DNA of 64,000 nt. It comes from Inediibacterium massiliense (GTDB taxonomy: Bacteria > Bacillota > Clostridia > Peptostreptococcales > Thermotaleaceae). Both the position numbers and the translations under genes were made by a program. Location of the stretch: positions 201,493-265,492 of the forward strand of contig NZ_LN876587.1 in assembly GCF_001282725.1 (NCBI RefSeq), given 5' to 3'. The notes under the pieces were generated by a model. It made no database searches. It was not told the DNA's origin and was given only the letters and a program-made list of their open reading frames with translations. Positions within the stretch are counted from its first letter, which is position 1. Each line of letters begins with the position of its first letter. Positions 1-8,351 of the stretch are shown here, in pieces.

Positions 1-12
1 AGGACTGATTTA

Positions 13-1065
13 ATGATAGAAAAGAAAAAAGAAGAACAAAACTTATCAAATGTATTTTCTTTTGGGATCATTCTTTTTGCAGTTATGTATTTTCTATTTT
101 CTGTTATGAGATCTATTGAAGTTGATTTATCAGGATTAGAAGTGTTTAACACAGTTTTTACTAGTATACTTATGCAGGCATTTCCTTTTATGTTGATTGG
201 TATACTGGTTTCTTCTATAATGCATTTTTTTGTACCAGATGAATGGATAGTCAAGATTTTTCCAATAAAATATGGTTTGGGATTTTTGACAGCAATGTTT
301 ATAGGACTGTTCCTTCCTGTATGTGAATGTGCTATTATTCCAGTTATGAATCGTCTTGTAAGAAAAGGAGTACCTATACCTATTGCTATAACTTTTATGC
401 TTTCTGCTCCCATTATAAATCCTATTGTAATTTTATCTACTTTATATGCTTTTCCTAATCATCCTCAAATCATGTTTATGAGAGTGTCATTAGGATTATT
501 TATTGCCTTAATTATAGGATTAGTTATGGCACGATCTAGTAACAGTGTATCTATATTTTTGGATGATTGTTCGAATCATAGTAATACAACAAAACATGAT
601 AGTGTTAGATGCAGTTGCCATAATCATGATGAAGAAAGATGTAATGAAAAAGGAATGAAAGGAAAAATTAAAAATTTGTTTTTGCATGCTGGAGAAGAAT
701 TCTTTAGTGTAGGTAAATATCTTATTTTGGGAGCTTTCATTACAAGTTTAATTCAAATGATGATTCCAAGGGATGTATTTGTACAACTTGGTGCAAAAAG
801 AGGCATTGCTCTTATTGTTATGATGAGTATGGCATTTTTGTTCTCAGCCTGTTCTACATCAGATGCTTTTATTGCAAGAAGCTTTTTAAGTAGATTTTCA
901 GTGGGATCAATTATGGGATTTTTGGTTTTTGGACCTATGATGGATATGAAAAATTTATTAATGCTCTTTGCTAATTTTAGAAAGAGTTTTGTGATTAAAC
1001 TTTCATTACTTATTGTTATTTTAAATTTTTTAATTTTGAATTTTTTATCGATTTTATTTTTTTAA
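13..1065 (+). CDS. YraQ/DUF318-family permease
   Basis: Predicted multi-pass membrane permease of 350 residues. Hydrophobic segments lie near residues 15-33, 47-70, 90-110, 122-146, 155-172, 235-250, 265-282 and 325-350. The family signature CECAIIP is at 104-110 and CSTSD at 280-284. The long cytoplasmic-type loop at 185-211 holds C186, H189, H195, C200, C202, H203, H205 and C210, so it may bind metal. The next gene starts 12 bases on and encodes the partner usually found beside this family, so the two probably form one transporter. The substrate is unknown; related proteins have been linked to metal or metalloid export. An AGGA lies just before the ATG, and anything upstream is outside the window. 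Confidence 0.85.
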   Translation: MIEKKKEEQNLSNVFSFGIILFAVMYFLFSVMRSIEVDLSGLEVFNTVFTSILMQAFPFMLIGILVSSIMHFFVPDEWIVKIFPIKYGLGFLTAMFIGLFLPVCECAIIPVMNRLVRKGVPIPIAITFMLSAPIINPIVILSTLYAFPNHPQIMFMRVSLGLFIALIIGLVMARSSNSVSIFLDDCSNHSNTTKHDSVRCSCHNHDEERCNEKGMKGKIKNLFLHAGEEFFSVGKYLILGAFITSLIQMMIPRDVFVQLGAKRGIALIVMMSMAFLFSACSTSDAFIARSFLSRFSVGSIMGFLVFGPMMDMKNLLMLFANFRKSFVIKLSLLIVILNFLILNFLSILFF

Positions 1066-1077
1066 GGGAGAGGAACT

Positions 1078-1914
1078 ATGAAAATAAAACTATATAGAGT
1101 AAATATAAATGTTAGCTTGAAAATACTTGTGTTATTTGGATTTGCATATTTTTATATATATAGTGTATTTACAGGTTTAGTAAGGAAATATGTACATCCT
1201 AGGATGATTCCTTATATGATATGTGCATCAATAATAATGGGCATAATTGTATGGGTATTATTAGGAGAATTATTTAGAGAACGAAATATAAAAGAAAATT
1301 CTTGGACATTACTTTTTTTTATCATTCCATTAATTATGGCTATTACTTTCCCTGCGAAAACTTTTGATTCAAGTATAGGAACAGCGGGAGATCTTGACAT
1401 TTCATCTGAAACAAATATTACTAAAAATACACAAGAATCGTTTAAGTCACTTAATCAAAAAGAGATGCCTATAGAAAGTAGTGTTGGGAATAATAAATTA
1501 TATAATGAAAATACAAAATATATTCATAAAGAAGAAATTGAATTACAAAATGGCATTATTGTGATAGATAGTAGTAATTATTATCAATATTTAAATGAAA
1601 TATATGAAAATATTGATAAATATGAAGGAAACAAGATAGAGATTGTAGGATTTGTATTTAAAGATAATAAAGAATTTGCTGATAATGAGTTTGTGCCTGC
1701 ACGTTTGATGATGGTTTGCTGTGCAGCGGATATGGTTCCTGTAGGATTTTTATGTAGATATGAAAAAGCTAAAGAGTTAGAGGTTGATTCGTGGGTTAAA
1801 GTAAAGGGAACTATATGCAAAGAGAAATTTCAAGAAAATAATATACCGTTTATAGAAGTAATTAGCATCGAAGAAGCAGATAAACCGAAAGAAGAGTATG
1901 TTTATCCATATTAA
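1078..1914 (+). CDS. TIGR03943/DUF1980-family putative permease subunit
   Basis: Protein of 278 residues with hydrophobic segments near 15-33, 44-63 and 77-93, then a low-complexity linker (about 100-150) and a C-terminal soluble domain. That domain carries the family-typical core MVCCAADMVPVGF (212-224) and has the alternating hydrophobic pattern of a small beta barrel, ending near 265. It follows the YraQ-type permease by 12 bases with a GGGAGAGG site, so the two are co-transcribed and probably form one complex. The two adjacent cysteines are family features and might contact metal. The biochemical role is not known. A terminator follows. Confidence 0.8.
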   Translation: MKIKLYRVNINVSLKILVLFGFAYFYIYSVFTGLVRKYVHPRMIPYMICASIIMGIIVWVLLGELFRERNIKENSWTLLFFIIPLIMAITFPAKTFDSSIGTAGDLDISSETNITKNTQESFKSLNQKEMPIESSVGNNKLYNENTKYIHKEEIELQNGIIVIDSSNYYQYLNEIYENIDKYEGNKIEIVGFVFKDNKEFADNEFVPARLMMVCCAADMVPVGFLCRYEKAKELEVDSWVKVKGTICKEKFQENNIPFIEVISIEEADKPKEEYVYPY

Positions 1915-1943
1915 ATTTTATATTTTTATATTCAAAAATAATG

Positions 1944-1985
1944 AAAGCACAGTAGCCTTTGATAGAAATGTTACTGTGTTTTTAT
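1944..1985 (+). terminator. Rho-independent terminator of the permease pair
   Basis: Inverted repeat with arms at about 1944-1956 and 1970-1980 (core CACAGTA/TACTGTG), followed by five T. It lies 30 bases after the DUF1980 stop and separates this operon from mgtE. Confidence 0.8.
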
Positions 1986-2099
1986 TATAATTTCTCTTTT
2001 TTAAGGATCTTATATTTTTTGTATGTTAGTAAAAACTATTTATGAGTAGAATCTTAGGGACTATGTGAAAAGATTTGAATAAGAGAGAGGCGTAAAGGT

Positions 2100-3449
2100 A
2101 TGTTTGACGAAGTACAAAAAGAATTGATCTATAGCTTGCTAGAAAATGATAAAGAAAAAATATATGAGATAATGAATGACAGATATCCTGTAGATATGGC
2201 TATCATTTTAGAGAAGTTAAGTGATACAAGTTTATTAAAATTTTATAAGCTTGTAGATAATCAAAGAATGGCAGAAATTTTAGAGCAAGCTAGTGAAAAA
2301 TTACAAGTTAGAATGATTAAATTATTTGATTTTGAGGCTATAGTCAAATTGTTTTTTTATATGTCTAAAGACGATATTGCTGATATTTTGGGGAAGCTTC
2401 CTATCTATATGAGAAAAGATTTATTAAAAATGATGAAGGAAGGAGACATCAAACAATTAGAAGAACTGTTAGGTTATGATGAAGAAAGCGCTGGCGGAAT
2501 CATGACAACAGAGTATATTGCCTTAAAGGGAGATTTATCTATAGGAGAATCTTTAAAAAAGATTAAAGAAATTGGGCCCAAAACGGAAGTGATTGAAATT
2601 ATATTTGTATTAAATCAAAATACAGAGCTAATTGGAATGGCAGATTTGAGAGATATATTAGTAGAACCTGAAGATAAAAAATTAATTGAAATAATGAATG
2701 ATAATATAATATTTGTTTATCCTGAAGTGGATCAAGAAAAAGTAGCTTTACTTGTTTCAAAATATGATTTAAAGGCTATTCCAGTTATTAATCATAAAAA
2801 TTCTCTTTTAGGGATTATAACAGTAGATGATATTATTGATGTGATTGTGGAGGAACAAACAGAGGATGTGTTAAGACTTGGAGGTGTCAGTAAAGAAGAA
2901 AGAGTAGATACTACATTAATCACATCTATTAAGAAGAGATTGCCCTGGTTATTTATAAACCTTGTAACTGCTTTTTTTGCTTCTTTTACTGTAGGATTAT
3001 TTGAAGATGTTATCGCACAAGTAGTTGCTTTGGCAGCTGCTATGCCTATTGTGGCAGGAATGGGAGGAAATGCAGGAACACAAACATTATCAGTAATGAT
3101 AAGAAGTATTACCCTTGGAGAAGTAAGTCTTAAAAAAAATTGGAGGTTGGTATTTAAAGAAGTAGCTTTAGGTGTTATAAATGGTGCAGCTACTGGGGCT
3201 ATAACAGGCATGATACTTTATATGAAATATGAAAATCTTTATTTGGGTTTGATCATCTTTGCTGCCATGATTGGAAATCTAGTAATCGCAGGATTTTTTG
3301 GATTTTTGATTCCTTTATTATTAAAGGTGTTTGGGATAGATCCTGCCTTAGCATCAGCTATTTTTTTAACAACAGCAACAGATGTTTTTGGATTCTTTTT
3401 ATTTTTAGGTCTTGCAAAGATGTTTTTACCTTTTCTGATACATACTTAG
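2100..3449 (+). CDS. mgtE: Magnesium transporter MgtE
   Basis: MgtE-type Mg2+ channel of 449 residues, the usual length. The N-terminal superhelical domain spans about 1-130, two CBS domains 135-255 (regulatory Mg2+ sensing), and five membrane segments 283-449. The pore signature GGNAGTQ is at 322-328, and the conserved acidic TM residue sits in TTATDVFGFF (424-433, D428). The protein imports magnesium across the cytoplasmic membrane as a homodimer. It is monocistronic, with AAAGGT and GAGAGAGG sequences before the ATG. The 115-base leader after the preceding terminator shows no M-box riboswitch, so control is probably by the CBS domains. Confidence 0.95.
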   Translation: MFDEVQKELIYSLLENDKEKIYEIMNDRYPVDMAIILEKLSDTSLLKFYKLVDNQRMAEILEQASEKLQVRMIKLFDFEAIVKLFFYMSKDDIADILGKLPIYMRKDLLKMMKEGDIKQLEELLGYDEESAGGIMTTEYIALKGDLSIGESLKKIKEIGPKTEVIEIIFVLNQNTELIGMADLRDILVEPEDKKLIEIMNDNIIFVYPEVDQEKVALLVSKYDLKAIPVINHKNSLLGIITVDDIIDVIVEEQTEDVLRLGGVSKEERVDTTLITSIKKRLPWLFINLVTAFFASFTVGLFEDVIAQVVALAAAMPIVAGMGGNAGTQTLSVMIRSITLGEVSLKKNWRLVFKEVALGVINGAATGAITGMILYMKYENLYLGLIIFAAMIGNLVIAGFFGFLIPLLLKVFGIDPALASAIFLTTATDVFGFFLFLGLAKMFLPFLIHT

Positions 3450-3533
3450 GTTTTACAAAAGATAGAACTCTACGGAGCGTTTATTGAAAAATAGTGTGCT
3501 AGAAGTTACTCTTAATATATGGAGGTGAGTGGG

Positions 3534-4115
3534 ATGGATTGTAATAAGATTGGAAAGTTAATTTTGAGCTTGCGCAAGGAAAAAAATATGACACAAAAAG
3601 ACATTGCGATTGCTATGAACATTAGTGATAAGACTATATCAAAATGGGAGAGAGGGCTAGGTTGTCCAGATGTGTCTTTGCTGGGTGAGCTTTCTAATAT
3701 ATTAGGTGTAAATATTGAAAAAATTTTATTGGGAGATTTAGATCCTAACGATGCAAATGGAGGAAATATGAAAAAAATTAAATTTTATGTATGTCCAAGC
3801 TGTGGAAATGTAATAAACAGTACAGGTGAAGCTGAAGTTTCTTGTTGTGGTAGAAAGTTAAATTCTTTAGTTGCGAAGATACAAGATAAAGATCATGATA
3901 TAACTTTTACGGAAATAGAAGATGATTATTATATTACTATTGAGCATGAAATGAGTAAAACTCATTATATTTCATTTATTGCTTATGTTGGTTATGATAG
4001 AGTGTTACTTGTGAAATTATACCCAGAACAAAATGCGGAAGTACGTATTCCTAAAATGCATAGAGGTAAGCTGTATGCTTATTGCAGTCAACATGGACTA
4101 TGGATGAGGAAATGA
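3534..4115 (+). CDS. HTH (XRE) regulator fused to desulfoferrodoxin-like domain
   Basis: Fusion protein of 193 residues. I start at the ATG at 3534 because GGAGGTG lies 7 bases before it; an in-frame ATG at 3519 overlaps that site. Residues 5-62 are a Cro/C1 helix-turn-helix (TQKDIAIAMNISDKTISKWERG). Residues 82-193 resemble a 2Fe superoxide reductase: the FeS4 knuckle has C87, C90, C104 and C105, and the catalytic-type ligands appear as H121, H138 and H144 (HEMSKTHYI), C184 and H187 (CSQHGLW). The residue before H121 is Asp where superoxide reductases usually have Lys. It is probably a redox- or iron-responsive regulator; catalytic activity is uncertain. Confidence 0.85.
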   Translation: MDCNKIGKLILSLRKEKNMTQKDIAIAMNISDKTISKWERGLGCPDVSLLGELSNILGVNIEKILLGDLDPNDANGGNMKKIKFYVCPSCGNVINSTGEAEVSCCGRKLNSLVAKIQDKDHDITFTEIEDDYYITIEHEMSKTHYISFIAYVGYDRVLLVKLYPEQNAEVRIPKMHRGKLYAYCSQHGLWMRK

Positions 4116-4140
4116 TATTGAAATAAAAAAGAAATACAAA

Positions 4141-4182
4141 ATAGGCAGACATGTTATATTCAATAATAGGGTCTGCTTTTTC
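4141..4182 (+). terminator. Terminator after HTH-desulfoferrodoxin gene
   Basis: GCAGAC (4145-4150) pairs with GTCTGC (4171-4176), followed by TTTTTC. It lies between this gene and the convergent ArsR gene. Confidence 0.6.
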
Positions 4183-4207
4183 GTATTCTTGTGTAGGTTG
4201 GAAAAGA

Positions 4208-4564
4208 TTATTTTTCTTCGGTAACATGTTCTACTGCTTTTTCAAAAATATCTTGAATATGTTCATCATCTAATGAATAAAAAACATTTTTACCTTCTTT
4301 TCGAAAACGAACAAGTTTGGTATCCCTTAAAAGTTTTAATTGATGAGAAATAGCAGATTTTGTCATATTTAGTAATACGGCGAGATCACATACACACATT
4401 TCGTTTTTATCTAGTGCCCAAAGGATACGAACTCTAGTGCCATCTCCCATAATTTTAAAGAAAGCGGAAAGTTTATCTGCCAAAGCTTTTTGTGGCATCT
4501 CTTTCTTTACTTTATCAAAAACATCTGCATGAATAATTTCACAATCCGTAGTTTGATGCCGCAT
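4208..4564 (-). CDS. ArsR/SmtB-family metal-responsive repressor (CadC-like)
   Basis: Winged-helix repressor of 118 residues. The HTH is at about 55-82 (MCVCDLAVLLNMTKSAISHQLKLL), preceded by FFKIMGDGTRVRILWAL. C57 and C59 in the MCVCD box, together with N-terminal C8, reproduce the alpha-3N metal site of CadC/SmtB proteins, which bind soft metals such as Cd, Pb, Zn or As. When metal binds, the repressor should leave its operator. No efflux ATPase is adjacent on either side, so its target is probably itself or genes elsewhere. The AGGAGG site is good. An imperfect palindrome lies about 45 bases upstream. Confidence 0.88.
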   Translation of the reverse strand: MRHQTTDCEIIHADVFDKVKKEMPQKALADKLSAFFKIMGDGTRVRILWALDKNEMCVCDLAVLLNMTKSAISHQLKLLRDTKLVRFRKEGKNVFYSLDDEHIQDIFEKAVEHVTEEK

Positions 4565-4606
4565 ATTTAGCCTCCTTTATATAATAATTACTACCCTATT
4601 CATTAT

Positions 4607-4626
4607 AATTGAGAATTATTTCAATT
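4607..4626. promoter_or_regulatory. Candidate ArsR operator
   Basis: Inverted repeat AATTGA (4607-4612) and TCAATT (4621-4626) with an 8-base spacer, in the AT-rich region upstream of the ArsR gene. Palindromes like this are typical ArsR/CadC operators. The assignment rests on position and symmetry only. The rest of 4565-4857 holds no supported gene. Confidence 0.35.
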
Positions 4627-4857
4627 GTCAAATGTAACCAGGAAAAAAGATGTTATGATTGAATAGATATTTAATGAATATTCAAAAACGAGGGGGTCGT
4701 TTTATGAAAAAACATTTTCATATAAACCTCTTAGAAACAATTTGAAAGGGTATAATAAATGATATAAAGTAGATACTAAAAATATCATAAAATATTTATG
4801 ATATTTATTTTTTGTAAAAGAAAAAACCAAGATAAAAAAATAAAAAAAGGAGATATG

Positions 4858-6333
4858 ATGATAGAAAAAAAAATAATTATGAAAGCAGGATGGAATTTAG
4901 ATCATAGTTATGCTCGATTGCCAAACATATTTTTTACCATTCTCAATCCAAGTCCTGTATGTTCACCGAAATTGATTATTTTCAATGATTCTTTGGCAAC
5001 ATCTTTAGGGTTAAATGTTGAATCATTAAAAAGCGATAATGGAGTAGCTGTATTTGCTGGAAACCAAATTCCAGAAGGTGCTTTGCCCATTGCTCAAGCT
5101 TATGCAGGACATCAATTTGGACATTTTACCATGTTAGGGGACGGCCGAGCTGTATTGCTTGGGGAACAAATGACTCCATCAGGCAAGAGAATGGATATTC
5201 AGCTTAAAGGATCAGGAAAAACTCCATATTCTCGCGGCGGTGATGGAAAAGCATCACTAGGGCCCATGCTACGAGAATACATTATTAGCGAAGCGATGTA
5301 TGCTCTTGGTATTCCTACTACCCGTAGTTTAGCAGTTGTAACAACAGGTGAGTCTATAATCAGAGACACGGAACAACCTGGTGCTATTTTAACACGAGTA
5401 GCAGCGAGTCACATACGTATAGGCACTTTTCAATATGCTTCAAAATGGGGAACCATAGATGATCTTAAAGCTTTGGCTGATTATACATTAAAAAGACATT
5501 TTCCAAATATTAATAATGATGAAAATCCCTATCTTTTTTTACTTCAGGAAGTTATCAAGCGTCAAGCTATGCTGATTGCAAAATGGCAGTTGGTTGGATT
5601 TATTCACGGGGTCATGAATACGGACAATATGGCTATTAGTGGAGAAACTATCGATTATGGACCTTGTGCCTTTATGGATACTTATGATCCAGAGACAGTA
5701 TTTAGCTCTATTGATCTTCATGGACGTTATGCTTATGAGAATCAACCTCCTATTGCAGCGTGGAATCTAGCTAGGTTTGCTGAAACTTTATTGCCTTTAT
5801 TACATGTAAATCAGGAGAAAGCTGTTCAATTAGCTCAAGATGTCATTTCAGATTTTACTAAGCTATATCATGATCATTGGCTTGCAGGAATGAGAGCAAA
5901 ATTAGGAATATTTAATGAAGAATCCCAGGATGAATCTTTAATTGAAAGCCTCCTTAGTATAATGCATAAGTATAGTGCAGACTATACAAATACTTTTCTA
6001 GCCTTAACTTTTGATAAGTTAGAGGATATGAAATTATTTGATACAAAGGAATTTGATCAGTGGCATCAGCTATGGAAGGATAGATTGAGTAGACAAAAAG
6101 AATCCAAAACCTCTTCTCAACAATTAATGAGAAACTCCAATCCAGCAATTATTCCTCGAAACCATAGAGTAGAAGAAGCATTAGAAGCTGCCGTAAGACA
6201 AGGAGACTATAGTGTGATGGAGAAGTTTCTTGATGTTTTGTCGAATCCATATGAACATTCTAAAGAACAGGCCGAATACGCTACACTACCTCCACCATCT
6301 ACACGTTGTTATAAAACCTTTTGTGGTACTTAA
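4858..6333 (+). CDS. selO: Protein adenylyltransferase SelO (YdiU/UPF0061)
   Basis: Pseudokinase-fold AMPylator, 491 residues from the ATG at 4858, which has GGAG 5 bases before it; the frame stays open upstream but without a ribosome site. The family core includes [15 protein letters not shown] (about 116-130), HGVMNTDN (about 250-257) and DYGPCAFMD (DFG-like metal-binding segment, about 266). It ends in CYKTFCGT, the typical bacterial SelO tail with Cys in place of the eukaryotic selenocysteine. In characterised homologues SelO transfers AMP to Ser/Thr/Tyr of redox-related proteins. It sits among oxidative-stress genes, which fits that role. Confidence 0.93.
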   Translation: MIEKKIIMKAGWNLDHSYARLPNIFFTILNPSPVCSPKLIIFNDSLATSLGLNVESLKSDNGVAVFAGNQIPEGALPIAQAYAGHQFGHFTMLGDGRAVLLGEQMTPSGKRMDIQLKGSGKTPYSRGGDGKASLGPMLREYIISEAMYALGIPTTRSLAVVTTGESIIRDTEQPGAILTRVAASHIRIGTFQYASKWGTIDDLKALADYTLKRHFPNINNDENPYLFLLQEVIKRQAMLIAKWQLVGFIHGVMNTDNMAISGETIDYGPCAFMDTYDPETVFSSIDLHGRYAYENQPPIAAWNLARFAETLLPLLHVNQEKAVQLAQDVISDFTKLYHDHWLAGMRAKLGIFNEESQDESLIESLLSIMHKYSADYTNTFLALTFDKLEDMKLFDTKEFDQWHQLWKDRLSRQKESKTSSQQLMRNSNPAIIPRNHRVEEALEAAVRQGDYSVMEKFLDVLSNPYEHSKEQAEYATLPPPSTRCYKTFCGT

Positions 6334-6371
6334 TATAAGCGTAATGAGCTAACAAAATTCAAAATAACTAT

Positions 6372-6410
6372 TATAGGGAAAAGGGCATTTTTATGAGCCC
6401 TTTTTCTATA
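6372..6410. terminator. Bidirectional terminator between selO and peroxiredoxin
   Basis: Palindrome with arms at 6372-6386 and 6397-6410 (core AAGGGC/GCCCTT), T-rich on both strands. It lies between two convergent genes. Confidence 0.75.
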
Positions 6411-6437
6411 AAGATATGGATGATTTGAAGAGATTCA

Positions 6438-6899
6438 TTAGCTGTTGGATAAAATCTGAAAAACTTCATTAATATCAGGTAACTGTTCGGATGGATAAAC
6501 TTTGACCCATTTTATTTTACCATTTTCATCGATAATGATATTCGCACGTTCCGATACGCCTTTAGTTTCATTGAATATTCCATAGTCACGGGCTATTTTG
6601 CCATGGGGCCAAAAATCAGATGGGAGGCTTACATTTTTAATCAAAAGAGCTGTTGCCCATACTTCTTTACAAGGTTGAGGATCTACACTAAATCCGAGGG
6701 GGATAGTGTTTAGATTCTGAAACTTTTGAAAATTAGTTTCCAATGCCCTCATTTGATCTGTACATACAGGAGTCCAAGCAAGAGGGTGCCAGGAAAGAAG
6801 TACTTTTTTCCCTTTATAAGCAGATAAGATGATATTTTGTTTTTTATTATCTTTCACACTAAATTCGGGTGCATCTGTACCAATTTGAATTGGGTTCAT
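6438..6899 (-). CDS. Peroxiredoxin (AhpC/TSA family)
   Basis: Thiol peroxidase of 153 residues with a thioredoxin fold. The peroxidatic cysteine is C46 in WTPVCTDQ, matching the family motif PxxxT/SxxC. C77 in DPQPCKEVW could be a resolving cysteine. It reduces hydrogen peroxide or organic hydroperoxides with electrons from a thioredoxin-type donor. The length matches one-domain BCP/AhpE-like proteins. The start has AAAGGAAG 6 bases upstream. It is monocistronic and close to superoxide dismutase, so the two may belong to one oxygen-defence set. Confidence 0.88.
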   Translation of the reverse strand: MNPIQIGTDAPEFSVKDNKKQNIILSAYKGKKVLLSWHPLAWTPVCTDQMRALETNFQKFQNLNTIPLGFSVDPQPCKEVWATALLIKNVSLPSDFWPHGKIARDYGIFNETKGVSERANIIIDENGKIKWVKVYPSEQLPDINEVFQILSNS

Positions 6900-7130
6900 T
6901 CTAATCTTCCTTTCATTTTGTATTCTGATTTTATTTATATAGAATACCCTAAATAAAAATTTTTATGAAGAAAGGAGTATTGCAAGATGAAGATATATAG
7001 CCCATACAGATTTTAAATTTTTATAAGTCAAAAAAAGAATAAATAATAATGTTAAAACATAATCATTGTGGGTATAGATATAAAAGAGTTAAGATCTCAA
7101 TGAAAAATGATTAGAATGGAGAGTGGGATT

Positions 7131-7748
7131 ATGAAATTTGATAAAGTACAATTAAATTATGGATATAATGAACTAGAACCATATATAGATGCATTAACTG
7201 TAGAAACTCATTATGCAAAGCATCTACAAACATATGTGAATAATTTAAATGCCTTACTAAAAGGCTATGATGAAATTACATCAGGTAAAACACTAGAGGA
7301 TTTATTATCAAATATCGACAGTATTCCTGAGAAGATAAGACAAGGTGTAATCAATCAAGGTGGAGGGGTAGCAAATCATAATTTTTATTTTTCGATTTTA
7401 TCACCTAAACCTAAAAAAGCACCAGAAGGAAAGCTTTTAGAAGCTATAAATAATAAATTTGGTAGTTTTGAAGCAATGAAAGAAAAGATCAATAATGTAT
7501 CTATAGCTCATTTTGGTTCAGGTTGGGGATGGCTTGTTCTAGATGAAAATAAAGAGTTAGAAATCATTACAACTAGCAATCAAAATTCACCATTGAGCAT
7601 AAAGAAAAAGCCATTATTAACTATAGATGTTTGGGAGCATGCTTATTATTTGAAATATAAAAATGTTAGAGCGGATTATGTTAAAAATATATGGAATTTG
7701 ATAGACTGGTCAAAAATTGAAAATATATATGAGGATTATGCAAAATAA
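7131..7748 (+). CDS. sodA: Superoxide dismutase, Fe/Mn type
   Basis: Fe/Mn superoxide dismutase of 205 residues. I choose the ATG at 7131 because GGAGAG precedes it; upstream in-frame starts lack a site and would add a non-family tail. The metal ligands are visible as H27 (ETHYAKH), H83 (GGVANHNFYF), and D166 and H170 (DVWEHAYYLKY). GSGWGWLV (129-136) is also typical. It converts superoxide to peroxide in the cytoplasm. No signal peptide is seen. Whether it uses Fe or Mn cannot be read from the sequence. It is monocistronic with a strong terminator. Confidence 0.93.
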   Translation: MKFDKVQLNYGYNELEPYIDALTVETHYAKHLQTYVNNLNALLKGYDEITSGKTLEDLLSNIDSIPEKIRQGVINQGGGVANHNFYFSILSPKPKKAPEGKLLEAINNKFGSFEAMKEKINNVSIAHFGSGWGWLVLDENKELEIITTSNQNSPLSIKKKPLLTIDVWEHAYYLKYKNVRADYVKNIWNLIDWSKIENIYEDYAK

Positions 7749-7807
7749 GCATGAGATGATTCAAACAGATAGATTATCAAAATAACTTTATCGTAAAGAA
7801 CATATGT

Positions 7808-7850
7808 AAATACTTTCCTCTGTGTAAAAAGAGGAAAGTATTTATTTTTA
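7808..7850 (+). terminator. Terminator of superoxide dismutase gene
   Basis: A perfect 14-bp stem has arms at 7808-7821 and 7830-7843, followed by a T-rich tail. Confidence 0.9.
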
Positions 7851-7905
7851 GGAAAGAATAGATGTAAGTATTAAAAAATTTACACATTTATTTGATTTGT
7901 GAAAA

Positions 7906-7934
7906 TTTACAAATTATATTTTATCTGATATAAT
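7906..7934 (+). promoter_or_regulatory. Sigma-A-type promoter of the thiamin operon
   Basis: TTTACA (7906-7911) and TATAAT (7929-7934) are spaced by exactly 17 bases. The first TPP aptamer begins 10 bases later. Confidence 0.8.
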
Positions 7935-7943
7935 TCTTATATG

Positions 7944-8026
7944 TTTGCGGGGGAACTAGTTGTAGTTGAGAAGGTTAAAACCTAACCCTTTGAACCTGTT
8001 AGTTAACACTTACGTAGGGAAGCAAA
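7944..8026 (+). promoter_or_regulatory. TPP riboswitch, copy 1
   Basis: THI-box aptamer. P1 pairs TTTGC (7944-7948) with GCAAA (8022-8026). Inside are the TGAGA segment, ACCCTTTGAACCTG and CGTAGGGAAGC, the hallmark conserved strands of the TPP aptamer. It is followed by its own terminator at 8051. TPP binding should favour termination and reduce thiDME expression. Confidence 0.93.
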
Positions 8027-8050
8027 TCATTTAGGATACTTGTATATGAT

Positions 8051-8088
8051 TAGAGTGCTTTCCACAGAGGATTGTACTCTATTTTTTT
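8051..8088 (+). terminator. Riboswitch terminator 1
   Basis: TAGAGTGC (8051-8058) pairs with GTACTCTA (8074-8081), including one G-T pair, then seven T. This is the expression platform of TPP aptamer 1. Confidence 0.8.
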
Positions 8089-8112
8089 AACCCATAAAAT
8101 TAAATATTATTA

Positions 8113-8195
8113 TTTGCGGGGGAACTAGTTGTAGTTGAGAAGGTTAAAACCTGACCCTTTGAACCTGTTGGTTAATACTTACGTAGGGAAGCGAA
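8113..8195 (+). promoter_or_regulatory. TPP riboswitch, copy 2
   Basis: Second THI-box aptamer. P1 pairs TTTGC (8113-8117) with GCGAA (8191-8195). Over about 90 bases it differs from copy 1 at only four positions, all transitions, so it arose by a fairly recent duplication or is kept alike by conversion. No clear promoter lies between the copies, so they are probably read in series on one transcript. Confidence 0.93.
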
Positions 8196-8224
8196 TCATT
8201 TACAAGATTATTTTGTATTGGATT

Positions 8225-8265
8225 AAAGGGTGCTTTCCTGTAAAGGAAAAGCACCTTATTTTTTT
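8225..8265 (+). terminator. Riboswitch terminator 2
   Basis: Stem of AAGGGTGCTTTCC-type and GGAAAAGCACCTT arms (about 8225-8238 and 8244-8257) followed by eight T. This is the expression platform of TPP aptamer 2. Confidence 0.85.
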
Positions 8266-8327
8266 ATAATACATAGGAAATTATAGATTTGTAAATAATC
8301 TTATAATTTTTGTTATGCATTTCAAAA
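8266..8327. repeat. Interspersed palindromic repeat, copy 1
   Basis: Begins ATAATACATAGGAAATTATA and ends GTTATGCATTTCAAAA. The ends are imperfect inverted repeats that can fold into one long hairpin. The outer ends recur at 56039-56110 with a different centre. It lies between the riboswitch terminator and the thiD ribosome site, so it would be in the thiD leader RNA. Confidence 0.6.
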
Positions 8328-8351
8328 GAGTTTAAAAAAGGAGGTAGTTTT

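Noticed and set aside
1986..2099. M-box Mg2+ riboswitch before mgtE
   Set aside because: The interval is too short and lacks the conserved M-box strands.
4704..4745. Micro-ORF MKKHFHINLLETI with GAGGGGG upstream, after the ArsR gene
   Set aside because: Thirteen codons only and no family match; it may be a remnant of a metal-ATPase start but nothing supports that.
6987..7016. Nine-codon ORF MKIYSPYRF behind AAAGGAG
   Set aside because: Too short to support, no conserved feature, and the following AT-rich leader of sodA gives no link.
7030..7070. Possible PerR box upstream of superoxide dismutase
   Set aside because: The best alignment to TTATAATNATTATAA has about five mismatches, no better than chance in AT-rich DNA.
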